Origin: Sapria himalayana | Lineage: Eukaryota > Streptophyta > Magnoliopsida > Malpighiales > Rafflesiaceae | Direction of reading: 5' to 3' | DNA: 64,000 nt | Assembly: GCA_029783825.1 (NCBI GenBank) | Contig: JAREIK010016134.1 | Coordinates: 61,515-125,514 of the forward strand | Shown here: piece by piece, positions 37,430-49,861 of the stretch | Position numbering within the stretch: the first letter of the stretch is position 1 | How the letters are laid out: each line of letters opens with the position of its first letter | The notes under the pieces: model-generated | What the model saw: the letters and a program-made list of their open reading frames with translations, nothing else | What the model was told of the DNA's origin: nothing | Database searches by the model: none | Made by a program: the position numbers and the translations under genes

Positions 37430-37760
37430 TTCATCTTATTCTTCAATGTATTTATCGACAATGCATAGAGTCTGGGGAACAATGTATCTTATTCATTCCA
37501 TCTTATTCAAACAAAGCCATAAATTTTTCCATCTTATTCAAACAAAGCCATAAATTTTTCCATCTTATTCATCAATGTATCTATCTGTGCTTCATGTCTA
37601 TTGAAAAATTTAATAAAATTTAATAATATTTCTTTGCTCCTCTGATCACCATCTTTCTGATACGACAAAGCTGTTTGATCCGGGTGTGTCCATGTCTAGT
37701 AAATAATCGCTTTACTTATACAAGCTTCGTATGGGGAACAATGCAGTAATATATCTTTAT
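37430..37760 (-). pseudogene. Possible TNPA-like exon remnant
   Basis: A - strand reading stretch contains THPDQTALSYQKDGDQRSKE (about 37700-37640) and continues as ILLNFIKFFNRHEAQIDTLM. It loosely resembles the part of Ptta/En/Spm (TNPA-like) proteins that follows the plant transposase domain. A 33 bp direct duplication (CCATAAATTTTTCCATCTTA-type) lies at about 37500-37563. I cannot name it with confidence; it may be unrelated coding debris. Confidence 0.3.
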
Positions 37761-37832
37761 GAAATTTAATCTAAATAATCAAATCAAAATAAATAAATAA
37801 ATAAAGTTATGGTTTGATAAATATATAATACT

Positions 37833-38095
37833 GTAGTATATATGTACATATATACTGCATTGTATATGTACATATATACTAGCATTTCACTTGTTACATA
37901 TATTATTATAGTATATTTGTATATATACTATAGTATTATATCTACATATATATTAAGTACATATATATTCCGTATATAAGTACATATAATACTATAGTAT
38001 ATACGTAGATATATACTTGGTATATACATACATATATACTATAGTATATATGTATGTATATACTATAGTATTATATGTACGTATATATAATCACA
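37833..38095. repeat. AT-rich palindromic tandem repeat (TATAGTATATATGTACATATA type)
   Basis: About 260 bp are built from near-palindromic blocks of TATAGTATA, TGTACATA and TATACTATA in alternating order. It could form cruciforms. No coding signal. The following stretch, 38100-38740, has no recognisable feature. Confidence 0.75.
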
Positions 38096-38742
38096 TAGCC
38101 TTAGATGATACACACACATTAGAAGGATTAGTAAAATAAATCACTAGAAAGATAAACATCTACTTATCCCTAAATTACCACGAGAAAGAATAATACCATT
38201 TGCTTCTTGTAGTATTTTATCAAAATGATCCAGTCCCTAAAATAAATCAATAATTCGAAAGATAAACAAGCCATAGTTTTCACATAGGAAAACAATGGCT
38301 CCCACTTCATTTATATGAAAAGAATTAGTAAAAAATACAACATTAATTATTTGTTTTTTTGGGTGTAGAACAAGAAAGGAGATTTACCATCTAAAAGAAA
38401 TAGAAGATAGTCATTTGTAGTTGATCAAAAAAAATCTAAATAGACCAAATCTTGATATAGCACCAATGAAAACATATGAAGAAAAAAGTTTCCTTCAACA
38501 AAAAGAAATAATAATATGACAAAATCTTATGGCCCATGAGCCTCTAAGTACAGATAAAGAAAAAAGTTAGATTTAAAACAAAACAATTTCTTTTTATTGT
38601 TGCACCTTTGGAAACATCCATATTATTTATCATGCTAGACTGTACAATAAGAGACCACCATATAATCATGTATAAGAACTAGTGGTTAAGCCAGAAAGGG
38701 CAGGCACATGTGCCTCTAAGAATTATAATGGAAACAACTAAC

Positions 38743-40522
38743 CTCAACATTTTCAACCTTGGCAAAAATATGGGTTTGACTGAGTTCTCCAAGCTTAGAT
38801 AGATACTCACGGGCTTGTGCTACAACACATAATTGTTTCCCACTTAGACTGCATTAATAAACAATTTCACAAAAAAAATATCACTGGTGGAGCTTGGAAA
38901 TATATTTAAAGAAAATAACATGCACACATACATACATATAGATAATGGACGTGTGTGGAGATAGTTTTATGCATGAAAACATATACACATATATACAGAT
39001 GTACCATGTTACACTACCTAATTTTATGCAGAAGAAAGAATAGTGCAAAAAAATATAGGTCATGTATTTTTGTGATGCCGAGTGTCTTTATCCAAAGATA
39101 ATAGATCTCAAATTCAAAACTCAAAAAATAAATCATCTCCGGTTTTCGAGGATAAGATCATCAAAATATTAACATCTCTCAAACCTAGGGGCTAAACTTG
39201 TGCACTGAGTAAGATCTTTATTAATAAAAAAATTTTGGAACACAACTAATACAAGCTTGAGAAAAATATAGTAATAATTATGATTTTGTTGATTATAAGA
39301 TGATCATTATGTGGTAAAATATATTTTACAAAGAAAACTTTTGTGGAGGGGCTAGCACAAAATTATGCCCTACAAAATTATTAAGAAATGTTTATGCACT
39401 AATAAGAGTTGATAAACATATTTTCAATCTTTAGAGTTTAGAAACAGCACGTTAAAGAAGCTTTTCTGCTACAACACACTATGATTTTGAAAATGACTAT
39501 GCAATAAGAGGAAGAACTGCATCATTAGAATTACATGTCGAACATCCTCAGAGTGGCGGGTGTATGACAAGGAGAGAAAATCAATTTTAATTTGCACACC
39601 CAAAGTGTAGATAACCCGAAACACAACCAATATAGGAATAATGAAAATGTAAGCTTTCTCCAAATTTCAAAAGTGAAATCAATGAAAAAGATCGACCTCC
39701 ATATCTTGAGTAGAAAGTGTAGGCAGCTCGATATGAATTTCGGAAACATGCGAGGTGAACAATGATCTTGCCAAAGTTGCAGTGTTCTTTATCACACAAA
39801 CCACATCATTTTCCCTCCCCTCGGATACCTACTTGTTCAGTCAAGCATATGAGACGTACATAAGCATAACAAAATTTTTTGATTAGAGCATTCTAAATCA
39901 TTAACCCATTTTAATGCTGCAGCACACTCCAGACAACCATGAAAGTTGTTCATTACCTCTAGTCACACTAAAGTAGTTTCACTTCTTGTGAACAAATACT
40001 AACCAATAAAAATGGTGTAACTTAGTTGAACTGCCTGCAAAGAAAGAAACAATTTTCCGAGTAGTAAAAATAATAACTAAACATAAAATTAAACAATGAC
40101 ACATAAAATTCAAATCATTCAAATGTAGTGCAGATAAAAAATTAACATTAAAAAATTTTGAAGAAAAAATAATGGATTTGATGGGTCTCCACTTATAGTG
40201 AGGGTATTTATATTGATCAATATATAACAATAAGTTACAAGGAATGCCCTATCAAGCACATCCATTATGTTTATGATCATATTTTCATTTAATTCAAAGA
40301 TCATCAATGCTATGTTTCGTTATGATCTAGTCCACCCAGACCATTATAGCTCATAAAGTACTAACCTTGGACATGCAATCAAAATTGATGGGCAACAACT
40401 CCCGACGAAGCTTCTTGTTCATGATTAGGTGTTAAAATAACAAATCCATCATCCAGGAGCAAAATAGATTTCTCATTTCTGTTAATAACCTAAAACTCAG
40501 GACCCACCATGTCCAGCATAAC
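38743..40522 (-). pseudogene. Captured cytosolic-type pyruvate kinase fragment, four exons with introns
   Basis: Pyruvate kinase makes pyruvate and ATP from phosphoenolpyruvate in glycolysis. Exon a (40366-40522) begins after an AG acceptor with VMLDMVGPE, continues SILLLDDGFVILTPN, shifts frame, and ends LPINFDCMSK before a GT donor. Exon b (39697-39828) follows a TAG acceptor: [32 protein letters not shown], donor GT. Exon c (39535-39615) has IDFLSLSYTRHSEDVR; its acceptor is changed from AG to GG. Exon d (38743-38814) reads [19 protein letters not shown] and VENVE before a GT donor; its acceptor is AA. Order and phase fit the plant cytosolic enzyme, whose N-terminal exons and C-terminal half (GLTHFDEIL onward) are absent. 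Retained introns mean genomic DNA was captured, not mRNA. The in-frame stop, frameshift and lost acceptors make it a pseudogene. Confidence 0.85.
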
Positions 40523-40554
40523 CTAAAAATTGAAAACTTAAAACCCTTTTTGAT

Positions 40555-40810
40555 TGTAGATGTAGTTATATATAGTTTTTCATGTAATTATATATATTTA
40601 GACATATGGCTATGTGTAGGTATTGATATAGATAAATACATGTATATATAGTAATATGTTTATATACATATTGTTAATACATTTATATATAGTTATATAT
40701 ATGTATGTATATTAAATATATGTTATATTTATACATAGTTATGTATACTATTATTATAGTTATACATATAGTAAAATATACTTATATATATTTATGTATT
40801 ATTAATCTTG
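40555..40810. repeat. Copy of the AT-rich satellite sequence inside the CACTA segment
   Basis: This block (GTAGATGTAGTTATATATAG, then a TTTAGACATATGGCTATG-like segment, GATAAATACATG and the following 150 bp) is closely similar to 52930-53120, the start of the 384 bp satellite. It is a single copy, so the satellite unit also exists as a dispersed unit tied to this element. The stretch 40810-41290 shows nothing recognisable. Confidence 0.7.
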
Positions 40811-41289
40811 GGATCATCATATTTACATAATTTATTATGCAAATATTAAATATGTTGTTTTATCCACACTGCTCACTAGAAACACCAACACCCATTTTTG
40901 TGATTAAAATCCAAAACCACAAGCCTTTCTGAGTGGCAAAAAACAGATATTAAGCTTGCATACTATACCTACCGTGCAACATCAACATCCACACAATGAG
41001 AATGCATTATATCACACATGCATTAAGTATGTATATGAATCAATGTGTATAAATAATCCAACCATACCATGGTGATTAATGGAGTATTGTGTATAATATA
41101 TGGTAATATTGAGGTTAGAAGAATAAATTAGAAAAAAAATAGCAGAATCCAAACACACACTCATGCATTAAGATAATCGATGAAGAGTTAGGGTATAAAA
41201 CATACCTCAAATCAAATGGCTACAAAATTTGAAAATTTCATATAGTAAGGCAATGATGAAAATATGATTATTCTTCAAGCCACTCTCTT

Positions 41290-42100
41290 ACGAGTTATAA
41301 ATACTCTCTATGCTAAAAATTATATAAATATATATATTTTATGGTTATAAATTTTTAAGAATTCATATTAATTTTTATGAAGATAATAAGAAATAATTTT
41401 AAAAACATGAAATTTCATATTAATTGATATAATATATAATTTTTAAAATTCTAAAAATTACTTAATGTGAGAAGATAATTAAAAAAAGTTATATTTATTA
41501 TTTTAATAAAGACTTAATATTAAATGCTAATAGTAAAAATATTACTTAATTGTTTAATTCTTATAAATTTTAGTATGGGCAAACATCTATGTATTTATTT
41601 TTAAATATCAATTTATTTTCTTTTAAATCTAATGAAAAAATTTAAATTTTTATTATAATTCAAAATTTTCAAATTTTGTAGTAATTATATTTTTATAAGT
41701 TTCCTATAATAAAAATATTTTTTTATACTAATAATGATATTAATATTTACTAGTTTATTTATCAATTCAGATATTTTTGTAAATATTTTCTATTTAATCA
41801 TATAATGAATTATTTTACCTTTATATTAGTAGAAAATTTAAGGTATGTTCATTTATTTTTTAAATTATCTTAAAAAATTTTTATACTTATAGAATTAATT
41901 ATTTAATATTACTTTAATAAAAATTTTTAAAGTTTCTTAATTAAAAATTTCAGAAAAATTTTTGTAGAATTTTTTTAAAATTTTATAACCATTAAAATAG
42001 TTATTTTAGTCCTTGATAATATAATTTTATTTTGTATTTTTATATTTTTAAAATTATTTATTTATAATATCCTATTTTTATAATATTATGAGAAGAAAGT
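41290..42100. other. AT-rich spacer, no feature seen
   Basis: About 800 bp of very AT-rich sequence, dominated by TTTTAAA, ATTTTT and TTATTA words. I see no reading frame, repeat unit or RNA structure that can be supported. Confidence 0.5.
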
Positions 42101-42430
42101 GTCTTTCAAGGATCCCTTGGAATTTATCTTGATATAATTAGCTAGAAAAATTCTATTGCTAAATCCATTGCTAATTTTCTCGATATAATTAGCTAGAGAA
42201 ATTCCATAGCTAAATTCTCGGTTTTCTTTTCGTGGAAATCTATGAAAAATTAGCGACGAAAATTTTCAATCAAACATTTCTGTCACTAATCCATCACTAA
42301 TCCATTGCTAGTATTTATTTCAATGTAAAATCAAAAATCTTTTACTATTTCTTAGCCAATCCCTCGCTATTTAGCAAGGGATTGATCCCTAGCTAAATTT
42401 CCCTAGCTAAATTGATATTTTCTTGTAGTG
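42100..42430. other. CACTA right subterminal region and terminus
   Basis: Inward from the terminus at 42430, motifs TTTAGCTAGGGA (twice) and CCCTTGCTAAATAGCGAGGG (a near palindrome at about 42362-42381) precede further GCTAAT and TAGCTAGAGAAATT copies out to about 42130. These match the words in the left subterminal region, supporting a shared element family. Confidence 0.7.
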
Positions 42431-42589
42431 TGAGAAGTAGTTGTCACATGTTTCTCCATGGGTTCTTGAGATAAACAGAGAAAATAACTATTCTTGATAT
42501 ACATAAAATAAATTAAATATTTTCTATTCCTAACAAATTTCAAAATGTACTATAGTATTATAAATTTATTAATATAATAGATTATTATA

Positions 42590-43905
42590 GCATTCATTAG
42601 AGACTTGTTGTCAACAAACTGACCATCCACTTTCTTCACATGCATCTTCCTTAATATCTCATAAAATTAATATCTCGACCCAATTCTCCAGCCTAGAATA
42701 TAATTTATTAAGTCATAAAATAACAAATGATAAAAAATTTAACATTAATAAAACACTACATATATTTGATTTATTTGGATGATTAGAACAACGACTAAAT
42801 ATATAAGTGTTTAAAATTTTAAATTATACCAAATCTTGAGTATGCTCAATGCTCGACTTTGACCCTCCTTCTGGCGAGACATTCTATTCTATACCTAGTC
42901 TGACTACCTCACTTCATCAATTTTATTGGCAATCTCTGATTTTGTCTTCACATCTGGCCCCTCCCAATACTTAAGCTACTCGGGCTAGTCATCCTCGAAT
43001 ATAAAATTAGGCCTTTATTTTATATTTTCATTTTATGGACAAAATCAGAATACCATCCAGTAGCTTTGCTCTCCCACAATGACTTATCTTTGCATAAAGT
43101 TGGGTGCCATGTGCACAAATTCTATATATAGAAAAATCACAGAAGAATTCATCTTAATAACAAGGACATATTATTTACGGCTTGAATAATAACCAACATA
43201 ATAGTTAACTAATTAGAAATTAATTTTAAATTATTTGTTTCATTATTTTTACCTGAAAGTCATTAAAATAAGACTCTTTTGTCAACTCAAAAACTTTCTT
43301 CCATGAGAATGCTTTAGAATTAACCATTTTCTTGAAAGACTTTGTTATTATAGTTGAACACTTGTGAGATGAAATAAAACTATATAAATACATAAATACT
43401 ATTGAAAAGAAGCAAATCATTACTATATATTAAAAAATCCACTACTGGTAAAATCAAAATTTTTATTTGAGTCATATTTATATATTTCTTATACCTCTCA
43501 TCTATAATCTTAATTACTAACTTAGCATGAATGCAGAGGAAGGCACAACATTTGATTGATGTTGATGGTTTTGTAAATGGGGAAACTATCGGTGTAAAAT
43601 GTGGTGTAGAAGATAGAGATGGATCAAAAGTGTGTTCATGAAGGATAATGGGTAGTGGGCTTATATATGATAAGGTGATAGTAGGGGGTGTCAATGATGG
43701 TGATGGTGATGGAAATAAAGATGGTGATTATTATGTGAAGTCTGGATATGGTGGATATGAGAAGGTACTGAATTTGCAACATGATGTAAAATACTAGATG
43801 AATTTGGTTCATTTCTAAGTCCATGTCAACCTCCACCATGGACACGTCCTTTAGGCACCATCTTCTGTAAAAAAATATAAAACAAATAATAGATATGATG
43901 AACAA
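42590..43905 (-). pseudogene. TNPA-like (Ptta/En/Spm domain) gene remnant of CACTA copy 1
   Basis: CACTA elements encode a second protein that binds their subterminal repeats. Pieces in order: a start-like MVPKGRVHGGG at 43860; SFKKMVNSKAFSWKKVFELT with ESYFNDF (about 43350-43255), which matches the beginning of the plant transposase (Ptta/En/Spm) domain; KYWEGPDVKTKSEIANKI (about 42985-42930) and SRQKEG (about 42880); then HVKKVDGQFVDNKS (about 42655-42610), corresponding to the FVD-R/K-S end of that domain. AT-rich, intron-like gaps and stops separate them. It lies immediately downstream of the TNPD remnant on the same strand, the usual CACTA order. Confidence 0.7.
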
Positions 43906-43999
43906 CCATGCATTTTAGAATAAAACACATCAATAGATTTCAACAAAATATAGAAAGTCTTTGATAGTTTAATATTATAATACAATTATAACTGTTTAA

Positions 44000-46900
44000 A
44001 TATCGACATCACTATCATCCTCTAATAGACTTCTAACATTTTGTCTAATTATGATGTAAGTTCCAACTCATCTTCAGATAAAATTGATCATCTTCAATTT
44101 CTATTAGGGCACCATTTGAGTCACAAAAACTTTATAGATCTTCATCAACATGCACATGCTCAATATTATTTATGTCATCTTTTTAGAATGCCGGTGCAAT
44201 AGCTAAGTTTGCACTTCTTTGTTGAGATGCAGGTTCTTCAAAATTTGATCGAGCTTTGATTTTGCAAATTACCCACCAATCACTCTTATCACAAGATAAA
44301 CTCAGATATGTACAATAATATACTTGAGTAGCTTGAACTACCATAATAAATGGCTCATATCGATTACATCTGTGTTTATGGTTAACATCCCCACTAGCTT
44401 ATAATCTGAATAAATCTTTGTACCCACATTTCATGTAGGATCAAACCACTCTCACTTTAATAATACAATCCTATTATTTTTGAGTCTAGGATACACAAAC
44501 ACAAAACTTTTGTGAGTTGATCATAATAATCAATTTCATCTACACTTTAACCTGAGCCTTTAATGAATACACCACTATTCATTGTTGTTTTAGAAGAACG
44601 ATGCCCAATTGTGTGAAATTTATATCCATTGAAAAATATCCAGGATAGGTTGTCACATATCTAAATTAGTATTTACTTAGATTCTAAATTAAAATATTTG
44701 AATCTTCATTTGAAGGATAATTTTCCCATGGCATAAATTAAACAAATGATGTTAACAAATAAAAGATACTAATAAATTAAATAAATCAAAAATTTAAAAC
44801 TTAATAATTCTCACATATTTTTTGAACCAGTTCGCAAATTCAGTTTCTAGCATATAAATCGACTTCATTGCTAGAAATTGCTGGTTGCCTATTTTTTAAC
44901 TGCTCAACATAAATACTACACAAATATAAAAATATAGAAAAACATATTTCAATTTTTAATTATTCTTATTAAGGACAAAATTAAACTATGATAAACCTAT
45001 AACCATTTTGGGTAAACATACTCAATATATGGTGCAACCTCCTCACAATTAAGTAAAACATAGCTCTGGGTTGCTTTGTACTCTTCATCTATCATGCATC
45101 TTTTTTTGTTCTTCCAAATACTCTTCCAGGGTGTTTCAAGATAGATAGTTTGTTCACAGAATCATCTTCTATCATCACATTACGTTCATCATTCTGAGAT
45201 ACATTTCTATTCTTTGTATTGACATGATCCTCAAAATAATAAGAACAAAATGATGATGCTTCTTCTACTAAATATGCATTGCAAATTGAACCTTCAACTT
45301 TTGCCTTGTTTCTAACATTCAATTTCAACTTATGAAGATACCTACAACCACAATGTTAGGTTTCAATTATATTAAATTTACAATATTACTTTATGTACAA
45401 AATAATAAAACATAGCAAATTATATGTATTTACCGTTGAAAATGATACATCCACTTGAATTGCACTGGCACTACTATCCTTGCTTCATATGCCAAATGGA
45501 CCAGAAAATGCTCAATTGAGTCAAAAAAACATGGTGGGAATATCTATTCAAGCTTACAAATAATAAGTAGAAATCATTCTCCGGCCTCACCATGTAATCT
45601 ATTTTGATTGTGGTTGTAGTTAGCTATTTGAAAATCAAACTAAGTTCTGTAAGAACCTCTAAACACTCAGGGAAAGTAATTCATGGAATGCAATTGGTAT
45701 TAATCTCTACAAAAATATATGACAGTAATGATTTTTCATTCCAAATAATTTAAAATTCTTCATATCCACGCATCTACCCATATTTGACACATATCTATCA
45801 GGGAATTTCAAATTTTTAACCCATTTACACAATATCTGTCTTGTCTTCTTATCAAGCATGTAGCAAGCTTTAGGAAATTTTCTTATTGCCTCATCCTTTT
45901 TCAATTCAGGGTGCCGACAGTAATCATTTAGTGTTTGTCTTGATTTTAAAGTGTCTTTTTTTCCCATCTACATTAAGGACAATGTTGAAAACATTGTCAA
46001 ACACATTTTTTCAATATGCATTACATCTAAGTTATGACGAATTAAATTGGATTTCCAATAAGGCAAGTCCCAAAATATACTACGTATTGATCCATTACTT
46101 CCAGTAGCATCCTTTACAGTTACTTTCTTTAAACCCAATCTCTAAATCTCTGTAATAATATCATCTTTTGAATGAACTGTTGGTGCAACTATCATCATAG
46201 TTTTAATTTTTCAAAATGTAATTCTATTTCTACAAAATGGATGATTCATAGGTAGAAACTTACGATGGTTATCAAATCATGACTGTTTACTACTAAATTT
46301 GAGGGTAAATGCATCAGAATTTGTCATGCAATGCAGGCATGCAAATCATCTGTAGTCCTCTAGCCAGACAACATTGAATATATAGGAAAGTCACTTACCG
46401 TCCACATAAGGGCTGCCCACATAATGAAATTTTGCTTATTGAGATATCATATGTATCAATGCCAAATTCTCTCAAATGATTTAACTCTACAATAAGAGGT
46501 TGTAAGAAAATCCAGCATGTTTTTTGGATTTTTTGACCATGGAAAGAATATTGACAAAAACATATTTTGCTCTTTCATACACAACCACGAAGGCAAGTTA
46601 TAAGGTGTCACTATCATTGGCCATGTTGAATACTATTGTCCAGATCGCCCAAATGCCTGAAATCTATCAGTGTAGAGACCCAATCTCATATTTTGACTTT
46701 CAGCTGCAAAATCTTGATGTATATAATTAAAATGATTTCAAGCAAGTGAATTTAATGGATGGCGCATTACCCTTTCTTCAACCACATGCTCAAAATGACA
46801 CCTCAAATCATTTTATATAGCATTTGATGCATATAGTCTCTGTAATCGTGGAATTAATAGAAAATAATCATATTCTTAAATAAAAGCTTCAATTTTTGTG

Positions 46901-47640
46901 GCATATCTACAAGACGAGTTGCCTTCTTAAATCGAGGATGATCAAAAAACTTACTGCTAATTAAATCACTATCACCACCCCAACATAACATACATCCATT
47001 TAAATAACAATCAATTTTTTGACTGGTAGACCCATTCCTCGTAGTAACTTATTAGTGTTGTAAAAGTTGTTAGTGCTCAAATTTTTATCCGAAGTAATCT
47101 CTTTCATTCGTTCTATCACATGATCAAATAATTTATCAGAAATATGATTTTTTGACTTAATGCTCATAAGTTGAGCCATAAGTGACAATTGTGAATGTGT
47201 TTTATAACCAGCCACAACTCTTATCTGCAGCTTTACGCATTTAATAAAATTTCTAAGCTTTAAGATTATGTGGTTCAACCATTAATCCATATTGAAGTCA
47301 GCACCGGCAGCTTGCGTGATCATTCTATGGTATGTGTTTGATGATTCTTCACCACAAGCAAATGATTCAGTACCCTCATTTTGGTCAATGTTCAGGCCTT
47401 TGTACTTTACCTCGGATAAATCCAAACAAAATAATTTGTCACAAAGCCATATTTAGCCAAATGGTATCTTATAGTGTTTGCATCACGAAAAGAGATATTC
47501 CAACACTTGCGATGATTACATGTACAATTTATTTTGTCTCTATCCATCCATCTTGATTTACTACATTCAAAATTGATGAAAGTTTCAAACCCACTCAAAA
47601 AATCTATATTCAAAAATCCATTTAAACCATCTGTACATCC
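44000..47640 (-). pseudogene. CACTA TNPD-like transposase (tnp2 family), copy 1
   Basis: The transposase cuts and joins element ends. Domains in order on the - strand: N-terminal transposase-associated Cys/His region (CTCNHRKC, then TIRYHLAKYGFVTNYFVWIY, 47407-47550); tnp2 start (KLFDHVIERMKEI, NFYNTNKLLRGMGLPV, 47000-47180); a central part (LGLYTDRFQAFG, VTPYNLPSWLCM, about 46690-46560); tnp2 end (GKKDTLKSRQTLNDYC, FPKACYMLDKKTRQILCKWV, 45760-45967); a DUF4218-like part (NKAKVEGSICNAYLVEEASS, HPGRVFG, 45092-45310); and a DUF4216-like tail (EPFIMVVQATQVYY, KSDWWV, about 44355-44260). Frames are broken throughout. Likely introns lie between some parts. Confidence 0.88.
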
Positions 47641-47939
47641 ACTGATGATCTAAACTCATTTTGCCCTATTTTATTTACAAAAAATAATTTCCAATCATTA
47701 TTTTAATTAAACTGATTCTATTACTTCAAATATACTAATAATTAAATAAAATTACTTACAGATGAATATTTAAAAATTAAATATCATGAATATCGAGGCA
47801 ATGTTTGTAGAATCTACATGAATAGATAAAGCTATTTTTAGCACAATAAAGTTTAATAGATATCACAATAATACTAGATAAAGGGAGCAAAATATGATAA
47901 TGCACAAGAAAGGAAAGCAAAAAAGAAAGACATTTAAAG

Positions 47940-48350
47940 TTTGAAGGGGTATATGGAGAGAGAGAGAGAGAGAAGGTGGGGAAAAAGAGGGGTAGAGAAA
48001 TGGAGAGATGGGGGAGATAGAGAGAGGGGAGAGGGAGAGAGAAGGAGCAATAGAGAGGGAGTGAGAAATGGTGAAAGGGAGAGAGAGGAGAGAGGATGGG
48101 AGAGAGAAAGAGAGGAAGAGAGAGAGGGAGAGAGGAGAGAGAGAGGAGAGAGGGAGGATAGAGAGGGGGGAGAGATAGGGAGAGAGAGAGAGGGAGGGAG
48201 AGAGGAGAGAGAGAGAGAGAACATGCAAGAAAGAAGAGCGAGAAAGAAAATAACAAGAGAGAGTATGCGACACAGAAAAAGAGGAACAGAGTGGCAGAAA
48301 GAATTAGAGAGGGAAAAGAGAAACATAGAGAGTACAGTGTTAGAATGAAG
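47940..48350. repeat. (GA)n-rich tract upstream of TNPD copy 1
   Basis: About 400 bp of GAGAGAGG-type purine sequence on the + strand (CT/TC on the element's coding strand) lies 5' of the transposase reading. Its position and flanks are kept in copy 2 (62990-63310). Open frames here (Arg/Glu on +, Leu/Ser/Pro on -) are repeat artefacts. It may act as a TC-rich leader or promoter element; that is inference. Confidence 0.85.
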
Positions 48351-48359
48351 AATTATATA

Positions 48360-48600
48360 AAAGAAAATAAAATTTCTTCAGTACAAACCTATCAAATATT
48401 ACATATTTTTTTATATATAAGTTCTTATTTGATCATGAGGCCTAAGGGCTGGGATTAGGTAATTGTACGACCTTTATTTGTATTAAACCATATATGAGCC
48501 TGATCAATGGGCAGTCTCATGCTATGTGCTTACATATTGTTGATATTATATCTTTAGCCATTTTATTTCAAGTTAGTACAACAAATTAGTATTATCCCAT
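48360..48600. other. Conserved non-coding block of the CACTA 5' region
   Basis: This less AT-rich block (GGGCTGGGATTAGGTAA, ATATGAGCCTGA, CTCATGCTATGTGCTTACAT) is repeated at about 63400-63570 next to CACTA copy 2, in the same place relative to the GA tract. It probably belongs to the element's 5' region. No coding signal. Confidence 0.6.
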
Positions 48601-49860
48601 ATATAATTATATGTTAGGATACATATAGTAAAAATAGGTATAAATAGTTACATATAGGTAAACATATAATTATATAGTGATATATGCATACAAATAGTTA
48701 TAAGTAAATATATATAAATGTATACAAAATTATAAACAATTATATAGATTTACATATATTTATACATATATGTATACATAATTAAAAATAAAGTTATATA
48801 TATTTATATAAGTTTTTTATAGTTATACAAATATTTATATATAGTTATATACATAGAGTTAAACATTATGTTGTATGTTTTTATACATATAATTATAAAT
48901 ATAGTTACATGTGGTTATACATATAGTTACATGCATAGTTAAACTTATATTTATACATGTATGTATATATATTTTTACATAATATTTCATATATTTATAC
49001 ATATAGTTATGTATAGGTATTGATATACTAAAATACATTTTTATATTAATATAAAAAAATGTATATTAAATATATGTTGTTAATTATATATTTAACTATA
49101 GTTATGTATAAAGTTTTTTTAGTTATACATATAGTAAGATATAATTATTTATAGTTATATGTTATTATACATATAATATATATAGTTATAAAAATTTATA
49201 TGTGGATATACATATAGTTACACATATAGTAATACTTATATTTATACATGTAGATATATAATTTATTCATATAATTTTTATAATTATACATATAGTTATG
49301 TTTAGGTATAGATATAGTAAAATATATTTTATATACTAATATATACAAATGTATATTAAATATAAGATGTAAATAATATATTTAAATATAGTTATGTATA
49401 AAGTTTTATAGTTATATATAATAAGATTTATTTATTTATTGTTATATGTTATTATACATATAGTATATATTGCTATTATTATTTTTATATAATAAATATA
49501 TAGTTATATATAATATATTCATACAAATAGTTATACATAAATATATAAAGTTAAAAATAAATATATAGATTTACATATATGTATATATAGTTATAAATAT
49601 AGTTATATTTAATGTTGTAGAGTGTTATATAGTGAAACAAATATTTTATATAGTTTTACAAATATTTATACAAAGTTATACAATATAGTAAATATAATAT
49701 TGTATGTATTCTACATGTAATTATAATTCTAGTAACATGTGTTATATAGATAATTACAGAAATAGTTCTACTTATATTATACATGTAGGTTATATATATA
49801 TTTTTATATAATTTTATATATATTATAATTATATATATAATTTAGCATCCTATGCAAAAT
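48600..49860. repeat. AT-rich tandem repeat, ~300 bp unit (TATAGTTATA family)
   Basis: The landmark TATAGTTATGTATAGGTAT at 49002 recurs as TATAGTTATGTTTAGGTATA at 49301, 299 bp apart, and other words recur similarly. Units are degenerate, rich in ATATAGTTATACATA. The repeat is related in sequence to the 384 bp satellite further right. The same type flanks CACTA copy 2 (63570-64000). Confidence 0.7.
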
Positions 49861-49861
49861 T

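Larger units (their letters stand above)
36782..42430. mobile_element. CACTA (En/Spm)-type segment carrying a captured gene
   Basis: The left end at 36782 reads CGCTACAAGAAAAAT. The right end at 42430, read inward on the - strand, is CACTACAAGAAAATATC. Both show the plant CACTA terminus, the left one with A changed to G. Subterminal zones (36800-37230 and 42130-42420) are rich in TAGCTAGGGA and GCTAAAT-like direct and inverted motifs, as expected for transposase binding. The 3 bp flanks (TTG on the left, TGA on the right) do not match, and the flanks differ in nature (array versus TNPA gene). Either this is one element with rearranged borders, or 36782 belongs to a larger element and 42430 to a nested one. 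Confidence 0.65.

Noticed and set aside
38881..39063. - strand open frame of 60 codons near the pyruvate kinase exons
   Set aside because: It lies in the intron between exons c and d and is built from CATATA/TACATA microsatellite; no match to the kinase.
47777..48348. Arg/Glu-rich (+) and Ser/Leu/Pro-rich (-) open frames, repeated at 62914-63542
   Set aside because: Translations of the (GA)n/(TC)n tracts.
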